Positions 54,464 to 63,276 of a stretch of DNA of 64,000 bases are shown piece by piece; the first letter of the stretch is position 1; the number at the start of each line of letters is the position of its first letter. The stretch spans positions 186,001 to 250,000 of the forward strand of contig NZ_ARWI01000001.1 in the NCBI RefSeq assembly GCF_000478585.1, read 5' to 3'. The stretch comes from Thiomicrorhabdus sp. Kp2 (GTDB taxonomy: Bacteria > Pseudomonadota > Gammaproteobacteria > Thiomicrospirales > Thiomicrospiraceae). The position numbers were made by a program, and so were the translations under genes. The notes beneath the pieces were generated by a model. The model was not told the DNA's origin and searched no databases. It was given only the letters and a program-made list of their open reading frames with translations.

Positions 54464-55000
54464 TTACCACAAGGCAGGGTCATTGAATTCCTCAACACAT
54501 ATAGGTCGTTCTTTAATTATTGGAATTGGTTTACCTGTTAAAGACTGACCTAACCAACCTTCTGGCATTGAAATCTTTAACGGAGCCTGGATAACTTGCT
54601 CTGATAAGCTTTTAAACCCAACTTTGGAATAGAAAGAGGGATCTCCATATGTGACAGCAATATTAACAGAGCGTTTTTTGAGTTCATTAAGCCCATAATT
54701 TATGAGTGCTTGTCCAATCCCCATTCCCTGATGCTTAGTGCTAACTGCAACAGGAGCGAGCATGTAAACCGAAATGGGTTCATTAAAGCTTAGACGAGTA
54801 AAGAAAATTGCTCCGATAATTGACTCATTTTTATATGCACCGACGGCTATTATTTCTTTATTGTTTATATTAGTTGATAGTTTAGATACTAGATTACCAA
54901 TTATTCTGCCTTCTCCCTCCCCTTCGGATGAAGAGAAGGTTTCCGTAAACAGAGTTACTACTTCTTGCTTATTCTTTTTGTCGAGAATTTTAAAGTTCAT
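54464..55000 (-). CDS. GNAT acetyltransferase, cassette copy 2
   Basis: 178 residues, MNFKILDKKNKQEV at the start and VAVSTKHQGMGIGQALINYGL as the acetyl-CoA site. Paralogue of the gene at 49453-49989, with identical length and matching C-terminal block (SMPEGWLGQSL, FNDP). Two related cassettes in one array indicate either duplication or repeated capture from the same pool. Confidence 0.85.
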   Translation of the reverse strand: MNFKILDKKNKQEVVTLFTETFSSSEGEGEGRIIGNLVSKLSTNINNKEIIAVGAYKNESIIGAIFFTRLSFNEPISVYMLAPVAVSTKHQGMGIGQALINYGLNELKKRSVNIAVTYGDPSFYSKVGFKSLSEQVIQAPLKISMPEGWLGQSLTGKPIPIIKERPICVEEFNDPALW

Positions 55001-55026
55001 GCCTTACTCTGATAATTTATTTTGAA

Positions 55027-55098
55027 ACATAACGTCGCGCTCATCGGCAATTTAGGAGCGCAGCGAGTAATTTTTCCGCGTGTTGCAACTCGTTATGT
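55027..55098 (-). repeat. attC-like site 5
   Basis: ACATAACG (55027-55034) and CGTTATGT (55091-55098) are perfect 8-bp outer arms. GTTGC/GCGAC (one wobble) forms the next stem segment; the centre is imperfect. 3' of the SnoaL-like gene. Confidence 0.65.
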
Positions 55099-55124
55099 CT
55101 CTTTTCGAACGGTTAGATAATGCA

Positions 55125-55538
55125 TTAGGAGAGTTCAGGGACAACCCCAAGCTGTTGAAAAAAGCTCAAGTTATCGAGAATCTCCCAATCCTCGAAGATC
55201 TTGTTGTCTTTAAATCGGCTCATTACCATTCCTCGGACTTCCACTGACTTTTTAGTTGCCGGAATCCCCATGAAATCGTCCTCGTGAGTGCCACTAAGTG
55301 TAAAGGCAGTACACGAGCGGTCATTTGACGCAAACAGATCATCTATCTGAAGGTTAAGATCAGGAAAGGCTTTGCGGAACGCCTGAATAAATTCTGTCAA
55401 TTGACCTATACCTTTTAGTTGGCTGTTGTCAGGACTCAAATATTGGTACTCAGTATGAATTACATCCTCGAGTATCGAAAGATTCCCCTTGTTGAACGCT
55501 TCATCAATGAAGGTACGAATTAAGACTTCTGGTTGCAT
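55125..55538 (-). CDS. SnoaL-like ester cyclase-type protein
   Basis: The 137-residue NTF2-fold protein has the pattern FIDEAFNKGNLSILEDVIHTEYQYLSPDNSQLKG near the start, FRKAFPDLNLQIDDLFA in the middle, and FMGIPATKKSVEVRGMVMSRFKDNKIFEDWEILD near the end, all typical of SnoaL-like polyketide cyclases and their environmental relatives. The substrate is unknown. First recognisable cassette of the array; the ribosome-binding site AAAGGAG precedes ATG. Confidence 0.85.
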   Translation of the reverse strand: MQPEVLIRTFIDEAFNKGNLSILEDVIHTEYQYLSPDNSQLKGIGQLTEFIQAFRKAFPDLNLQIDDLFASNDRSCTAFTLSGTHEDDFMGIPATKKSVEVRGMVMSRFKDNKIFEDWEILDNLSFFQQLGVVPELS

Positions 55539-55912
55539 ACTTTTCTCCTTTAGTGAGCAGATTCATAGCGACATAACATTTAGTATAAGGCACAAACGCC
55601 CTAATATATTGTATTGAAGTAATAAGCATATCCTTTTGTTCTAATATTCTGCTGGCCTGGCAATAGGTTAGGTTATGAAATATTATCAAGATAATCTGTT
55701 TTAAATACGGTAATTAGTTATGAATACTACAACAAATGAACTTATCTTTGTAGAATAAATACGTACACTTTAGAGCATGAACACGACATTATTAACCACA
55801 ATTTACCCTATGCTCACAGAACAACGATAGCCACAGAGAATATCAGGCCTGGTAAAACTGGATTTGAAACCACTTAATAAAAAAACTTCGTGCCTTCGTG
55901 GTAAACCTGTTT
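55539..55912. other. Gene-free interval at the start of the array
   Basis: No convincing gene. It contains ACATAAC (near 55574) and GTTATG (near 55672), which might delimit one more, degenerate attC or attI-like site. A near copy of the iterated palindrome (TCAGGCCTGGT, near 55843-55853) and the CTTCGTGCCTTCGTGGT repeat are also present. No integrase gene is present. Confidence 0.4.
55886..55902. repeat. CTTCGTGCCTTCGTGGT repeat, copy 1
   Basis: Exact 17-mer shared with 63391-63407. Lies 10 bases from the end of the ABC ATPase gene. Confidence 0.85.
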
Positions 55913-57547
55913 TTAAGCAAACATAACCTTACGAATTAATTCAGGTGCGGAGTTAAGCAGTTGTTTTGTGTAGTCTTGTTGCGGGTTGTGCATGATTTGT
56001 TCTACGGTTCCGTGTTCTACTACTTTGCCGTTTTGCATGACCGCTACTTTGTGGGCAATGGTTGGAATAATGGATAGATCATGGGTAATAAACAGGTAGG
56101 AAAGTTGGTACTTTTTCTGTAAATCTTCTAATAGTTCTAAAACTTGTGCTCGCACGGTGACATCTAATGCGCTAGTCGGTTCATCACAAATAATGAGCTC
56201 GGGTTCTACGGCTAAGGCTCTGGCAATACCGATACGTTGACGTTGACCGCCTGAGAATTCATGTGGGTAGCGGTGTTTAAACTCTGTTTCTAGGCCAACT
56301 TGTTCAAGCAGTTCATCGATTCGGTTATCTTGATCTTGTCTGTTTTGACTGCCTACTTTTAAACTGACCATGCCTTCACGAATGATTTCGCTAATGGTCA
56401 TACGTGGGTTAAGTGCTGAGAATGGATCTTGAAAGATAACCTGTATTTTTTTACGCAGCGGTTTCATCTGCTTTTCAGTCAGTTTGGTGAGTTGAATCTC
56501 TTGATTGTCTGATACATAAGAAACCGCACCATCGGTGGCGTTAACCAGTTTTAAAATGGCTTGGCCAATGGTGCTTTTGCCTGAACCTGATTCACCCACC
56601 AGGGCTAATGTTTGCCCTTTTTCGATACTTAAACTGACACCGTCAACCGCTTTTACCATACCCACAGTTCGTTGAAACAGACCTTTTTTAATAGGAAAAT
56701 GTACTTTTAAATCAGTAAGTTCGAGTAGTTTTTCAGAATCTTTAGCAGGTTTTAAGATTTGCTTGGGCACGGCGTCTTGCAGTAGTTTTTTTGTATAAGG
56801 ATGTGTGGCGTTGTTAAAGAAGGTCTCTTTTTCGGCTTGTTCTAAAATTTGCCCTTGTTTCATAACCGCTACGGTATCGGCCATTTCATACACCACACCC
56901 ATGTCGTGTGTAATAAACAGAATAGACAGGCCTCGTTTACTACGAATCTCTTTGAGCAGTTGCAGCACCTGTGCTTGAATAGTGACATCTAATGCCGTAG
57001 TGGGTTCATCGGCAATCAGTAAATCAGGTTCACAGGCTAGAGCCATGGCGATCATCACACGCTGTTTTTGACCACCCGACAGCTGATGCGGATACCAGTC
57101 ATAACGGTCTTTTGATTCAGGAATGCCCACTTCTTCAAACAAAGAAACCACTTTGGCTCTGGCCTGTTTGTTATTTAAACCTAAATGCAAACGTAGAACC
57201 TCTGCGACTTGATCGCCTACTTTCATAACAGGGTTAAGCGAGGTCATCGGTTCTTGAAAGATCATCGCGACTTGTTTACCACGCACTTTTTGCATTTGAT
57301 ATTCAGGCAGTTCAAATAGGTTTTGCTGATGTAAAGTAATCTGTCCACCACCAATTGTTAACACCTCTGGCAATAAGCGCATAATGGCTAAGCTGGTTAG
57401 GGATTTACCACTGCCCGACTCGCCCACTAGAGCAAAGATTTGACCCGCTTTTATATCAAAACTAATATCATTAATTAAGCGTTGTTCACCAATGTTTAAG
57501 ACTAGGTTTTTAACACTTAATACGGTCGATACGGTTGATTGAGACAT
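55913..57547 (-). CDS. Oligopeptide ABC transporter dual ATPase (YejF-like)
   Basis: The 544-residue protein joins two ATPase domains. Walker A GESGSGKS occurs near residues 41 and 316, and signature motifs LSGGQKQR and FSGGQRQR near 157 and 437. Each Walker B reads LLIADEP or LIICDEP, and each half carries a Dpp/Opp-type C-terminal extension ([16 protein letters not shown]). Single-chain DppDF-type ATPases of this kind energise peptide import as in YejABEF. Last gene of its operon. Confidence 0.93.
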   Translation of the reverse strand: MSQSTVSTVLSVKNLVLNIGEQRLINDISFDIKAGQIFALVGESGSGKSLTSLAIMRLLPEVLTIGGGQITLHQQNLFELPEYQMQKVRGKQVAMIFQEPMTSLNPVMKVGDQVAEVLRLHLGLNNKQARAKVVSLFEEVGIPESKDRYDWYPHQLSGGQKQRVMIAMALACEPDLLIADEPTTALDVTIQAQVLQLLKEIRSKRGLSILFITHDMGVVYEMADTVAVMKQGQILEQAEKETFFNNATHPYTKKLLQDAVPKQILKPAKDSEKLLELTDLKVHFPIKKGLFQRTVGMVKAVDGVSLSIEKGQTLALVGESGSGKSTIGQAILKLVNATDGAVSYVSDNQEIQLTKLTEKQMKPLRKKIQVIFQDPFSALNPRMTISEIIREGMVSLKVGSQNRQDQDNRIDELLEQVGLETEFKHRYPHEFSGGQRQRIGIARALAVEPELIICDEPTSALDVTVRAQVLELLEDLQKKYQLSYLFITHDLSIIPTIAHKVAVMQNGKVVEHGTVEQIMHNPQQDYTKQLLNSAPELIRKVMFA

Positions 57548-57555
57548 TTGGATTC

Positions 57556-58938
57556 CTATTTCTCTGATCTTGGGTTAAGTACCCATTGAACTCGGTCGGC
57601 AAAAAGGTTTGCGGCTAACACTAAAATAAACATAAAACAAAATGCAGAAAGCAGTGACCACCAAACCATGGGTTCACGCGCCATCTCTAACCTGGCTTGG
57701 TTAATCATATTACCCCAGCTTGGCATGGTTGGATCTACCCCAACCCCAACGTAGGATAATACGGCTTCGGCCAATACTAACCCACTAAAATCGAGTACTA
57801 AAGCGATTAAGATGAGGTGCACCAGATTCGGTAAAATGTGTTTTCTAATAATAGTAAAAGGTTTTAAGCCAAACGCTTTGGCGGCGGTAACATATTCTAT
57901 TTGGCTGATTTTAAGGGTTTCTGCACGCAGTAAACGGCACAGGCCTGTCCAACTGGTCATGCCTAGAATTAAAATTAAAAATAGTAGACGCATATCAGCG
58001 CGCTCTTCGGTACTGCCAAACCATTCGGCATGCGTGCTCATAATAGATTGCATAACCAATACGGCGGCGGCAATTAATAATACGCCAGGTATGGAGTTTA
58101 AGGTGGTGTAAAAGTATTGAATGAGATCATCAATCCAACCTTTAAAATACCCTGCACTAATCCCTAGAACTAACGCTAATGGCAGCATTACTACAGTGGT
58201 TAAACCACCAATTAACACCCCTGTTCTAATGCTTTTGAGTGAGTTGTAAAAGACGTCTTCACCCACTTTATTGGTGCCCAATACATGATAGTTAAAACTG
58301 AGGTTATAAAGGGTGATACCCACTAATAGTAAAATAAACAGTGTGAGATATGCTGAACGCCAAGGAAGCGCTTTATTGTTTGACAATACTCTATTTTGTG
58401 CCAAGGCTTTTAGGTAAAAATATCCGTGAAAAGCGAAAAAAACCAATAACACAAGCAGTGTAATCATTAACGACCAGGTAAATTGGCTGAATAGATCAAA
58501 CGCAATGCGGTCAGCATCCATATTGATGTGTTGCGCAACGTGTTTTAGCGGTAAATATACCTGTTTAACCTGCCCTATCTCATCATAAACAATACTGGAA
58601 CTGTATTCCGTTAAGGCAAATGGAGCTGAATAGGTGCGTTCTGTATTTGCTATAAGGTGATTTAAACCCAGATCTAAAACACTGACCAGCTCTTTGTGAT
58701 GACCGCTCTTCTCAGAGGGATCGATTTTAAAATGGGTTGAATCAAGCAAGGCGATAACAAAATAAACCATTAACACCATAATAGAGGCCATGGCGGTTTT
58801 AGACTGAAAAACGGCGCGCCACTGCGCTCTTTTTTGGGGGTCTTTAATGATTTGGCGTATACCTATCACCAGGAGAACAAAAAGCCCCCAAATCATGATA
58901 TCAGTCCATAAAAATACGGGTGTCATTGTTTGTATCAT
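57556..58938 (-). CDS. Peptide ABC transporter permease (YejE/DppC-like)
   Basis: The 460-residue permease is longer than DppC-type proteins because of an N-terminal extension with extra helices and a periplasmic segment (residues about 75-165). The BPD permease core with the EAA-like loop EYVTAAKAFGLKPFTIIRKHILPN lies around residue 353. Its ATG overlaps the upstream permease stop by 4 bases. Confidence 0.9.
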   Translation of the reverse strand: MIQTMTPVFLWTDIMIWGLFVLLVIGIRQIIKDPQKRAQWRAVFQSKTAMASIMVLMVYFVIALLDSTHFKIDPSEKSGHHKELVSVLDLGLNHLIANTERTYSAPFALTEYSSSIVYDEIGQVKQVYLPLKHVAQHINMDADRIAFDLFSQFTWSLMITLLVLLVFFAFHGYFYLKALAQNRVLSNNKALPWRSAYLTLFILLLVGITLYNLSFNYHVLGTNKVGEDVFYNSLKSIRTGVLIGGLTTVVMLPLALVLGISAGYFKGWIDDLIQYFYTTLNSIPGVLLIAAAVLVMQSIMSTHAEWFGSTEERADMRLLFLILILGMTSWTGLCRLLRAETLKISQIEYVTAAKAFGLKPFTIIRKHILPNLVHLILIALVLDFSGLVLAEAVLSYVGVGVDPTMPSWGNMINQARLEMAREPMVWWSLLSAFCFMFILVLAANLFADRVQWVLNPRSEK

Positions 58939-59912
58939 GACAACTTCACTCTTGGGTCAAAATAAGTGTAAGAGATATCGGTGAGAATTAAGCCGATGAT
59001 ATAGAGTACCGAGCCTAAAAAGACCATGGCTTTAACAATACCAAAATCTTGAGATTGAATAGCATCAATGGTGTAACTTCCCAGGCCTGGTATACCAAAG
59101 AAAGATTCCATAATTAAACTGCCCATAAACAGGGTTGGAATCACCACCACAACGCCAGTAAGTATGGGTAATAAACCATTTTGTAAAACATGCCCAAAGA
59201 GCACCTTAATTTCTGAAAGCCCTTTTGCTCGGGCTGTTCTTACGTAGTCCTTATTGATTTCTTCTAAAAAGATACTGCGATACCAACGAATCCCTGCTCC
59301 AATACCAGCAAAGACTCCTATTAACACAGGTAAAATTAGAAACTTAATGCCCTCTAAACCCTCCGCATAGCCCGATATCGGCACCCAATGCCAAGTTTTA
59401 CTAAAGAGAACTTGACCTGCAATGATATAGAAAAGTCCAGAAATAGACATAATGGCAACCGCAATGCCCATGGTTACGCTATCGAGGGTTGAGCCTCTAA
59501 AAAGCACAATCAACAAGGCAATGGCAATATTGGTAACTAAACCAATCATAAACGTTGGTAGAGCAATGGCTAAACTTGGCCACATTCGTTCGTAAATATC
59601 AGCGGAGATTTGTCGGCCAGAATCGGACTGACCAAAATCAAAACTGAATAATTTTAGAGACTCTTGCACAAATAAAGTATCTGAAATTTGCTGTAAACCA
59701 CTTTGCTCTATATTAATAAACAGGGGCTTGTCATAACCATTACTCGCTTTCCAGGCCTGTATCATCTCAGGTGTAGTTTGTTTTGCGCCTAATTGCGCTC
59801 GTGCCATATCATCTGGCGTATTCACCATAAAAAACAGGGCAAAAGTAATTAGATTAACACCCAATAAAATGGGTACAGCAAACAGTAAACGTCTCACAAT
59901 ATAGGCAAACAT
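58935..59912 (-). CDS. Peptide ABC transporter permease (YejB/DppB-like)
   Basis: The 325-residue permease begins FAYIVRRLLFAVPILLGVNLITF, the DppB-type start. It has six helices and the EAA loop DYVRTARAKGLSEIKVLFGHVLQNGLLPI around residue 230. The stop and start overlap the flanking genes, so translation is coupled across the operon. Confidence 0.93.
   Translation of the reverse strand: MFAYIVRRLLFAVPILLGVNLITFALFFMVNTPDDMARAQLGAKQTTPEMIQAWKASNGYDKPLFINIEQSGLQQISDTLFVQESLKLFSFDFGQSDSGRQISADIYERMWPSLAIALPTFMIGLVTNIAIALLIVLFRGSTLDSVTMGIAVAIMSISGLFYIIAGQVLFSKTWHWVPISGYAEGLEGIKFLILPVLIGVFAGIGAGIRWYRSIFLEEINKDYVRTARAKGLSEIKVLFGHVLQNGLLPILTGVVVVIPTLFMGSLIMESFFGIPGLGSYTIDAIQSQDFGIVKAMVFLGSVLYIIGLILTDISYTYFDPRVKLS
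59081..59090. repeat. Palindrome core CCAGGCCTGG (within permease gene)
   Basis: Encodes I-P-G-L-G; left flank C instead of A. Confidence 0.9.
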
Positions 59913-62128
59913 TAAACATTACCCTCTTTTGCATTTGTTTTAGATGTCATTACTGAGCTTTGACGTTTTTTATAGGCGCGTGTTAGTGGCCAAATAGAGA
60001 GCAATAAAATCAATACAACCAAAATTAAAGGCCAAATAATCGGTTTATTCCAGGCCTGTTGTTTGTTGTAACGATCTTGCACATCAATACGTCTGTATTT
60101 TGTAGTGTTATTTGCCAGCGCATTAGGGTACACATTTTTTAACCAGCTATGGTACAACGCCAAAGATTTTGGGTTAAAGCCCCAAATCCACGGTGCATCT
60201 TGTTGGGCAATTTTAACCATTTTCTGAATAATAGCTAATCGTTCAGGGCCATTAGGCATGGTTTTCATCTGTTTGAAGAGTTGATTAAATTTAGGGTTGT
60301 CATAGTTAGCGCTATTGATTCCAGTGCCTTTAGTATTAATCACGGCATTGCCACCAAACAGCAAAAACAAAAAGTTTTCAGGGTCGGGGTAATCGGCATT
60401 CCAACCCCAAGAGAACATCTGAACTTTGGCTTGTCTTACCTTATCTTGAAAACGATTATAGTCAGTAGCTCGAATAATCAAATTAATACCAAGCTTGGCA
60501 AACTGTTTACGATACCAATTTAACTCTGACTGACTGTCTGGACCCGTGGCCGCAGTATCATAATAAAGTGACAAAGCCTCCCCATTTGGTTTGCGTCCAT
60601 CAGGGTAACCCGCTTCAGCCAGCAGTTTCTTGGCATATTCAATAGACTTACGTTTAAGTTGATTGTTTTCTTGTTGATAAACAAACGGGTTTATTAACTC
60701 TTTTTGATGCCCATAAATACCAGGCGGAATTGGGCTTTGGGCGACCACGCCTCGTCCATTCATAAATATGGAAATATACTCTTCAAAATTGACGGCAATA
60801 CTGATGGCTTGACGCAACTTTTGCTGTTTTTTTGAGTAGCCTCCAATCACAGGGTCGGCCATATTAAAACCAAAATAATAGATAGTGGGTTGAACATGAC
60901 TTAAAAACTGAATACCACGCTCTTTCATCTCTGGGGTTAAACTCATATTGCCAGAACCCGAAATAGAAACCGCTTGATCAAAACTATCTGAACTCACACC
61001 TGAAGCATCGTAATAACCTTGCAAGAATTTGTTCCATAAAGGCACGCTCTCTTTTTCAAGCGTATAAACGACCTCTTTAATAAAGGGTAGCTGTTTACCA
61101 GCATCGTCTAAAAGCGCTGGATTAGCCTCTTCAGGCAAACCTGTACTGGGATAAAACACTTGATGATAGTTTTCATTGGCCACTAAACGCATTCTACGGT
61201 TAGGATTATTTTCTGCCAAATAATAAGGACCTGTACCAATTGGCGAAGTATCTATGGTGATATTACGTTCTACCAGGCCTGGTTGTTTATAAAACTTGTC
61301 AGCCTCCCAGGGAATTGGGGCAAAAAAGTTCATGGATAACCAGTATAAAAACTGCGGATAGCGACCATTTATTTTAATTTTAAAACGATATTTATCAATT
61401 AGTTGAACACCACCAATATCAAACTGGTTTAAGTCATAATAAGTTGTTTTATCCGAAGCATCTTGTTTTTTTAATTGCTCTTCAAACGCTTTAGTAACTT
61501 GTTGTGAATACGCTTTTAAACCAACAATATAAGGTGTCATAGAATCTAAAATAGGCGAGTGATTCTGACGTAATGCCATTCTTTTTATGGCGTAAATATA
61601 GTCACTCGCTGATAATTCTCGATTGGCTTGGTTTTTAAAATCATATATTGATTTAATTGCCGTGAGCTCGGATGCTTTTAACGTATGGTAGCTAAAGTCA
61701 CCCTCTTTATTTTTAACAAAAGCGGGATGATGATGAAAATAGATGCCCTTCTTTATTTCAAAAAGGTATTCAGTAAAGGCAATATCCTGACTTTTTTCAG
61801 AGACTTTTTTACCCGCAGAATTTAAATACTGAATTTTAGGTAGTTCAGTGAGCGTTAGCGGCTCAACCGTATAAGGTCGTTTTAAATAATGATATTGTAG
61901 AGGAGGTTCATAGATTTGAGAGAGAATAGCCCACTCATTAGAATTATAAGAGACAACAGGGTCTAAATGCTTGGGCGGTGAACCAAAAGCACTGAACAGC
62001 GTTTGTTGCTTAACTTGATTTTCACTATAGGGTGCGTTCCAGTTATTTGCAGAAACCGTATAAGATAAAAAGAATAATCCCATTAATAACAGTATCTTGA
62101 ACGGTTTTATAAGTACTCTATTTAGCAT
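59912..62128 (-). CDS. Extracellular solute-binding protein family 5, C-terminally membrane anchored
   Basis: From ATG 62128 (AAGGG five bases upstream) this is 738 residues. Signal peptide residues 1-28 (IKPFKILLLMGLFFLSYTVSA) precede a large family 5 substrate-binding domain of the YejA/OppA class, with LRQAISIAVNFEEYISIFMNGRGVVAQSPIPPG mid-protein. A second hydrophobic helix near the C-terminus (PIIWPLILVVLILLLSIWPLTRAY, before a basic tail) would anchor the protein at the outer face of the membrane, unlike soluble E. coli OppA. It starts the four-gene importer operon. A longer start at 62182 adds nothing typical. Confidence 0.88.
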   Translation of the reverse strand: MLNRVLIKPFKILLLMGLFFLSYTVSANNWNAPYSENQVKQQTLFSAFGSPPKHLDPVVSYNSNEWAILSQIYEPPLQYHYLKRPYTVEPLTLTELPKIQYLNSAGKKVSEKSQDIAFTEYLFEIKKGIYFHHHPAFVKNKEGDFSYHTLKASELTAIKSIYDFKNQANRELSASDYIYAIKRMALRQNHSPILDSMTPYIVGLKAYSQQVTKAFEEQLKKQDASDKTTYYDLNQFDIGGVQLIDKYRFKIKINGRYPQFLYWLSMNFFAPIPWEADKFYKQPGLVERNITIDTSPIGTGPYYLAENNPNRRMRLVANENYHQVFYPSTGLPEEANPALLDDAGKQLPFIKEVVYTLEKESVPLWNKFLQGYYDASGVSSDSFDQAVSISGSGNMSLTPEMKERGIQFLSHVQPTIYYFGFNMADPVIGGYSKKQQKLRQAISIAVNFEEYISIFMNGRGVVAQSPIPPGIYGHQKELINPFVYQQENNQLKRKSIEYAKKLLAEAGYPDGRKPNGEALSLYYDTAATGPDSQSELNWYRKQFAKLGINLIIRATDYNRFQDKVRQAKVQMFSWGWNADYPDPENFLFLLFGGNAVINTKGTGINSANYDNPKFNQLFKQMKTMPNGPERLAIIQKMVKIAQQDAPWIWGFNPKSLALYHSWLKNVYPNALANNTTKYRRIDVQDRYNKQQAWNKPIIWPLILVVLILLLSIWPLTRAYKKRQSSVMTSKTNAKEGNV
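61272..61283. repeat. Palindrome ACCAGGCCTGGT, copy 15 (within solute-binding protein gene)
   Basis: Encodes Q-P-G-L-V (KQPGLVERN). Confidence 0.95.
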
Positions 62129-62202
62129 ATGCCCTTGCAAACAAAATTTGTTAAAAATAATGAATCCTAACAATACATTCAAAAAATCATCTTTAAATAC
62201 TT

Positions 62203-62214
62203 ACCAGGCCTGGT
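62203..62214. repeat. Palindrome ACCAGGCCTGGT, copy 16 (divergent intergenic)
   Basis: Between the ABC importer operon and fabI, 75 bases before the solute-binding protein start. Like copy 12 it is at a 5' end. Confidence 0.95.
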
Positions 62215-62408
62215 CAAACCGTTTAAGGAAACAAATCGCCTAGAACAAAATTGAACCTGATTTTAGCAACTTCAAGCATTATAACCAATATTTTAACGTT
62301 ATAATGCGTATAAATTTTAAATGATAGACATCCAAAACGTGATAGCGAATCGCAAACGTGTTTATGAATGATTGTCACCTTCTACTTAATCAAATATTGG
62401 AGAACAAT

Positions 62409-63188
62409 ATGGGATTCCTTTCAGGAAAAAAAGCCTTAATCATTGGTGTAGCAAATAACAAGTCAATAGCCTACGGAATTGCTAAACAAATGCATGAACA
62501 AGGCGCAGAGATTGCCCTTACTTACCAAAACGAAAAACTTAAAGGTCGCGTAGAAAAAATTGCTGAAGAACTCGGTTCTTCAATTGTATTGCCTTTAGAT
62601 GTAGCCAGTGATGCTGAAATTGATGCCACTTTTGCAGAACTATCAAAACAGTGGACTGATGGTTTAGATATTTTAGTTCACTCAGTAGCCTTTGCACCGC
62701 GTGAAGAGCTTGAAGGCCGAATGATTGACGCTTCTACCCGCACAGGATTTAGCATTGCACATGACATTAGTGCATACAGCTTAACGGCCTGTACTAAAGC
62801 CGCTCATGAAATGCTAAAAGCCAAAAATGGTTCCGTTATGACTGTTTCTTACTTAGGTGCTGAGCGAGCGGTCCCTAACTATAACGTTATGGGTATTGCT
62901 AAAGCATCGTTAGAAGCCACTGTTCGTTACTTAGCCGCAGATCTTGGTCAGGAAGGCATTCGTGTTAACGCCGTTTCTGCAGGTCCAATTCGTACTTTAG
63001 CGGCTGCTGGAATTAAAGATTTCAGAACCATGCTTGATAAAGCCGCTCAAGCCACACCGTTACGTCGCAATGTCACAATTGAAGAAGTGGGTAATACAGC
63101 GGCTTTCTTATGCTCTGATTTAGCTTCAGGGATTACAGGAGAAATCACTTATGTTGATGGCGGTTACAACGTAACAGCTTCAACCTAG
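62409..63188 (+). CDS. fabI: Enoyl-[acyl-carrier-protein] reductase (NADH)
   Basis: From ATG 62409 (GGAGA at 62399-62403) this is 259 residues, [27 protein letters not shown]; the in-frame ATG at 62358 is an unsupported extension. It has the FabI nucleotide site [13 protein letters not shown], catalytic Tyr/Lys in [12 protein letters not shown] around residue 155, and [12 protein letters not shown], the FabI substrate-loop signature. It catalyses the last step of fatty acid elongation. Confidence 0.95.
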   Translation: MGFLSGKKALIIGVANNKSIAYGIAKQMHEQGAEIALTYQNEKLKGRVEKIAEELGSSIVLPLDVASDAEIDATFAELSKQWTDGLDILVHSVAFAPREELEGRMIDASTRTGFSIAHDISAYSLTACTKAAHEMLKAKNGSVMTVSYLGAERAVPNYNVMGIAKASLEATVRYLAADLGQEGIRVNAVSAGPIRTLAAAGIKDFRTMLDKAAQATPLRRNVTIEEVGNTAAFLCSDLASGITGEITYVDGGYNVTAST

Positions 63189-63209
63189 TTGAAATAGCTT
63201 TGGCCTTTC

Positions 63210-63221
63210 ACCAGGCCTGGT
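63210..63221. repeat. Palindrome ACCAGGCCTGGT, copy 17 (intergenic)
   Basis: Between the fabI stop and its terminator, the same arrangement as gltX copy 3. Confidence 0.95.
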
Positions 63222-63228
63222 AATCTTC

Positions 63229-63253
63229 AAAACCGCAGCAATGCGGTTTTTTT
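63229..63253 (+). terminator. fabI terminator
   Basis: AAAACCGCA (63229-63237) pairs with TGCGGTTTT (63242-63250), with Ts continuing to 63253. Confidence 0.9.
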
Positions 63254-63276
63254 ATGTCTAAAATCTAATTAAATAA

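Noticed and set aside
2383-63221. CRISPR array interpretation of the iterated 12-mer
   Set aside because: Copies are kilobases apart, spacing is irregular, many are inside genes, and no cas genes are present.
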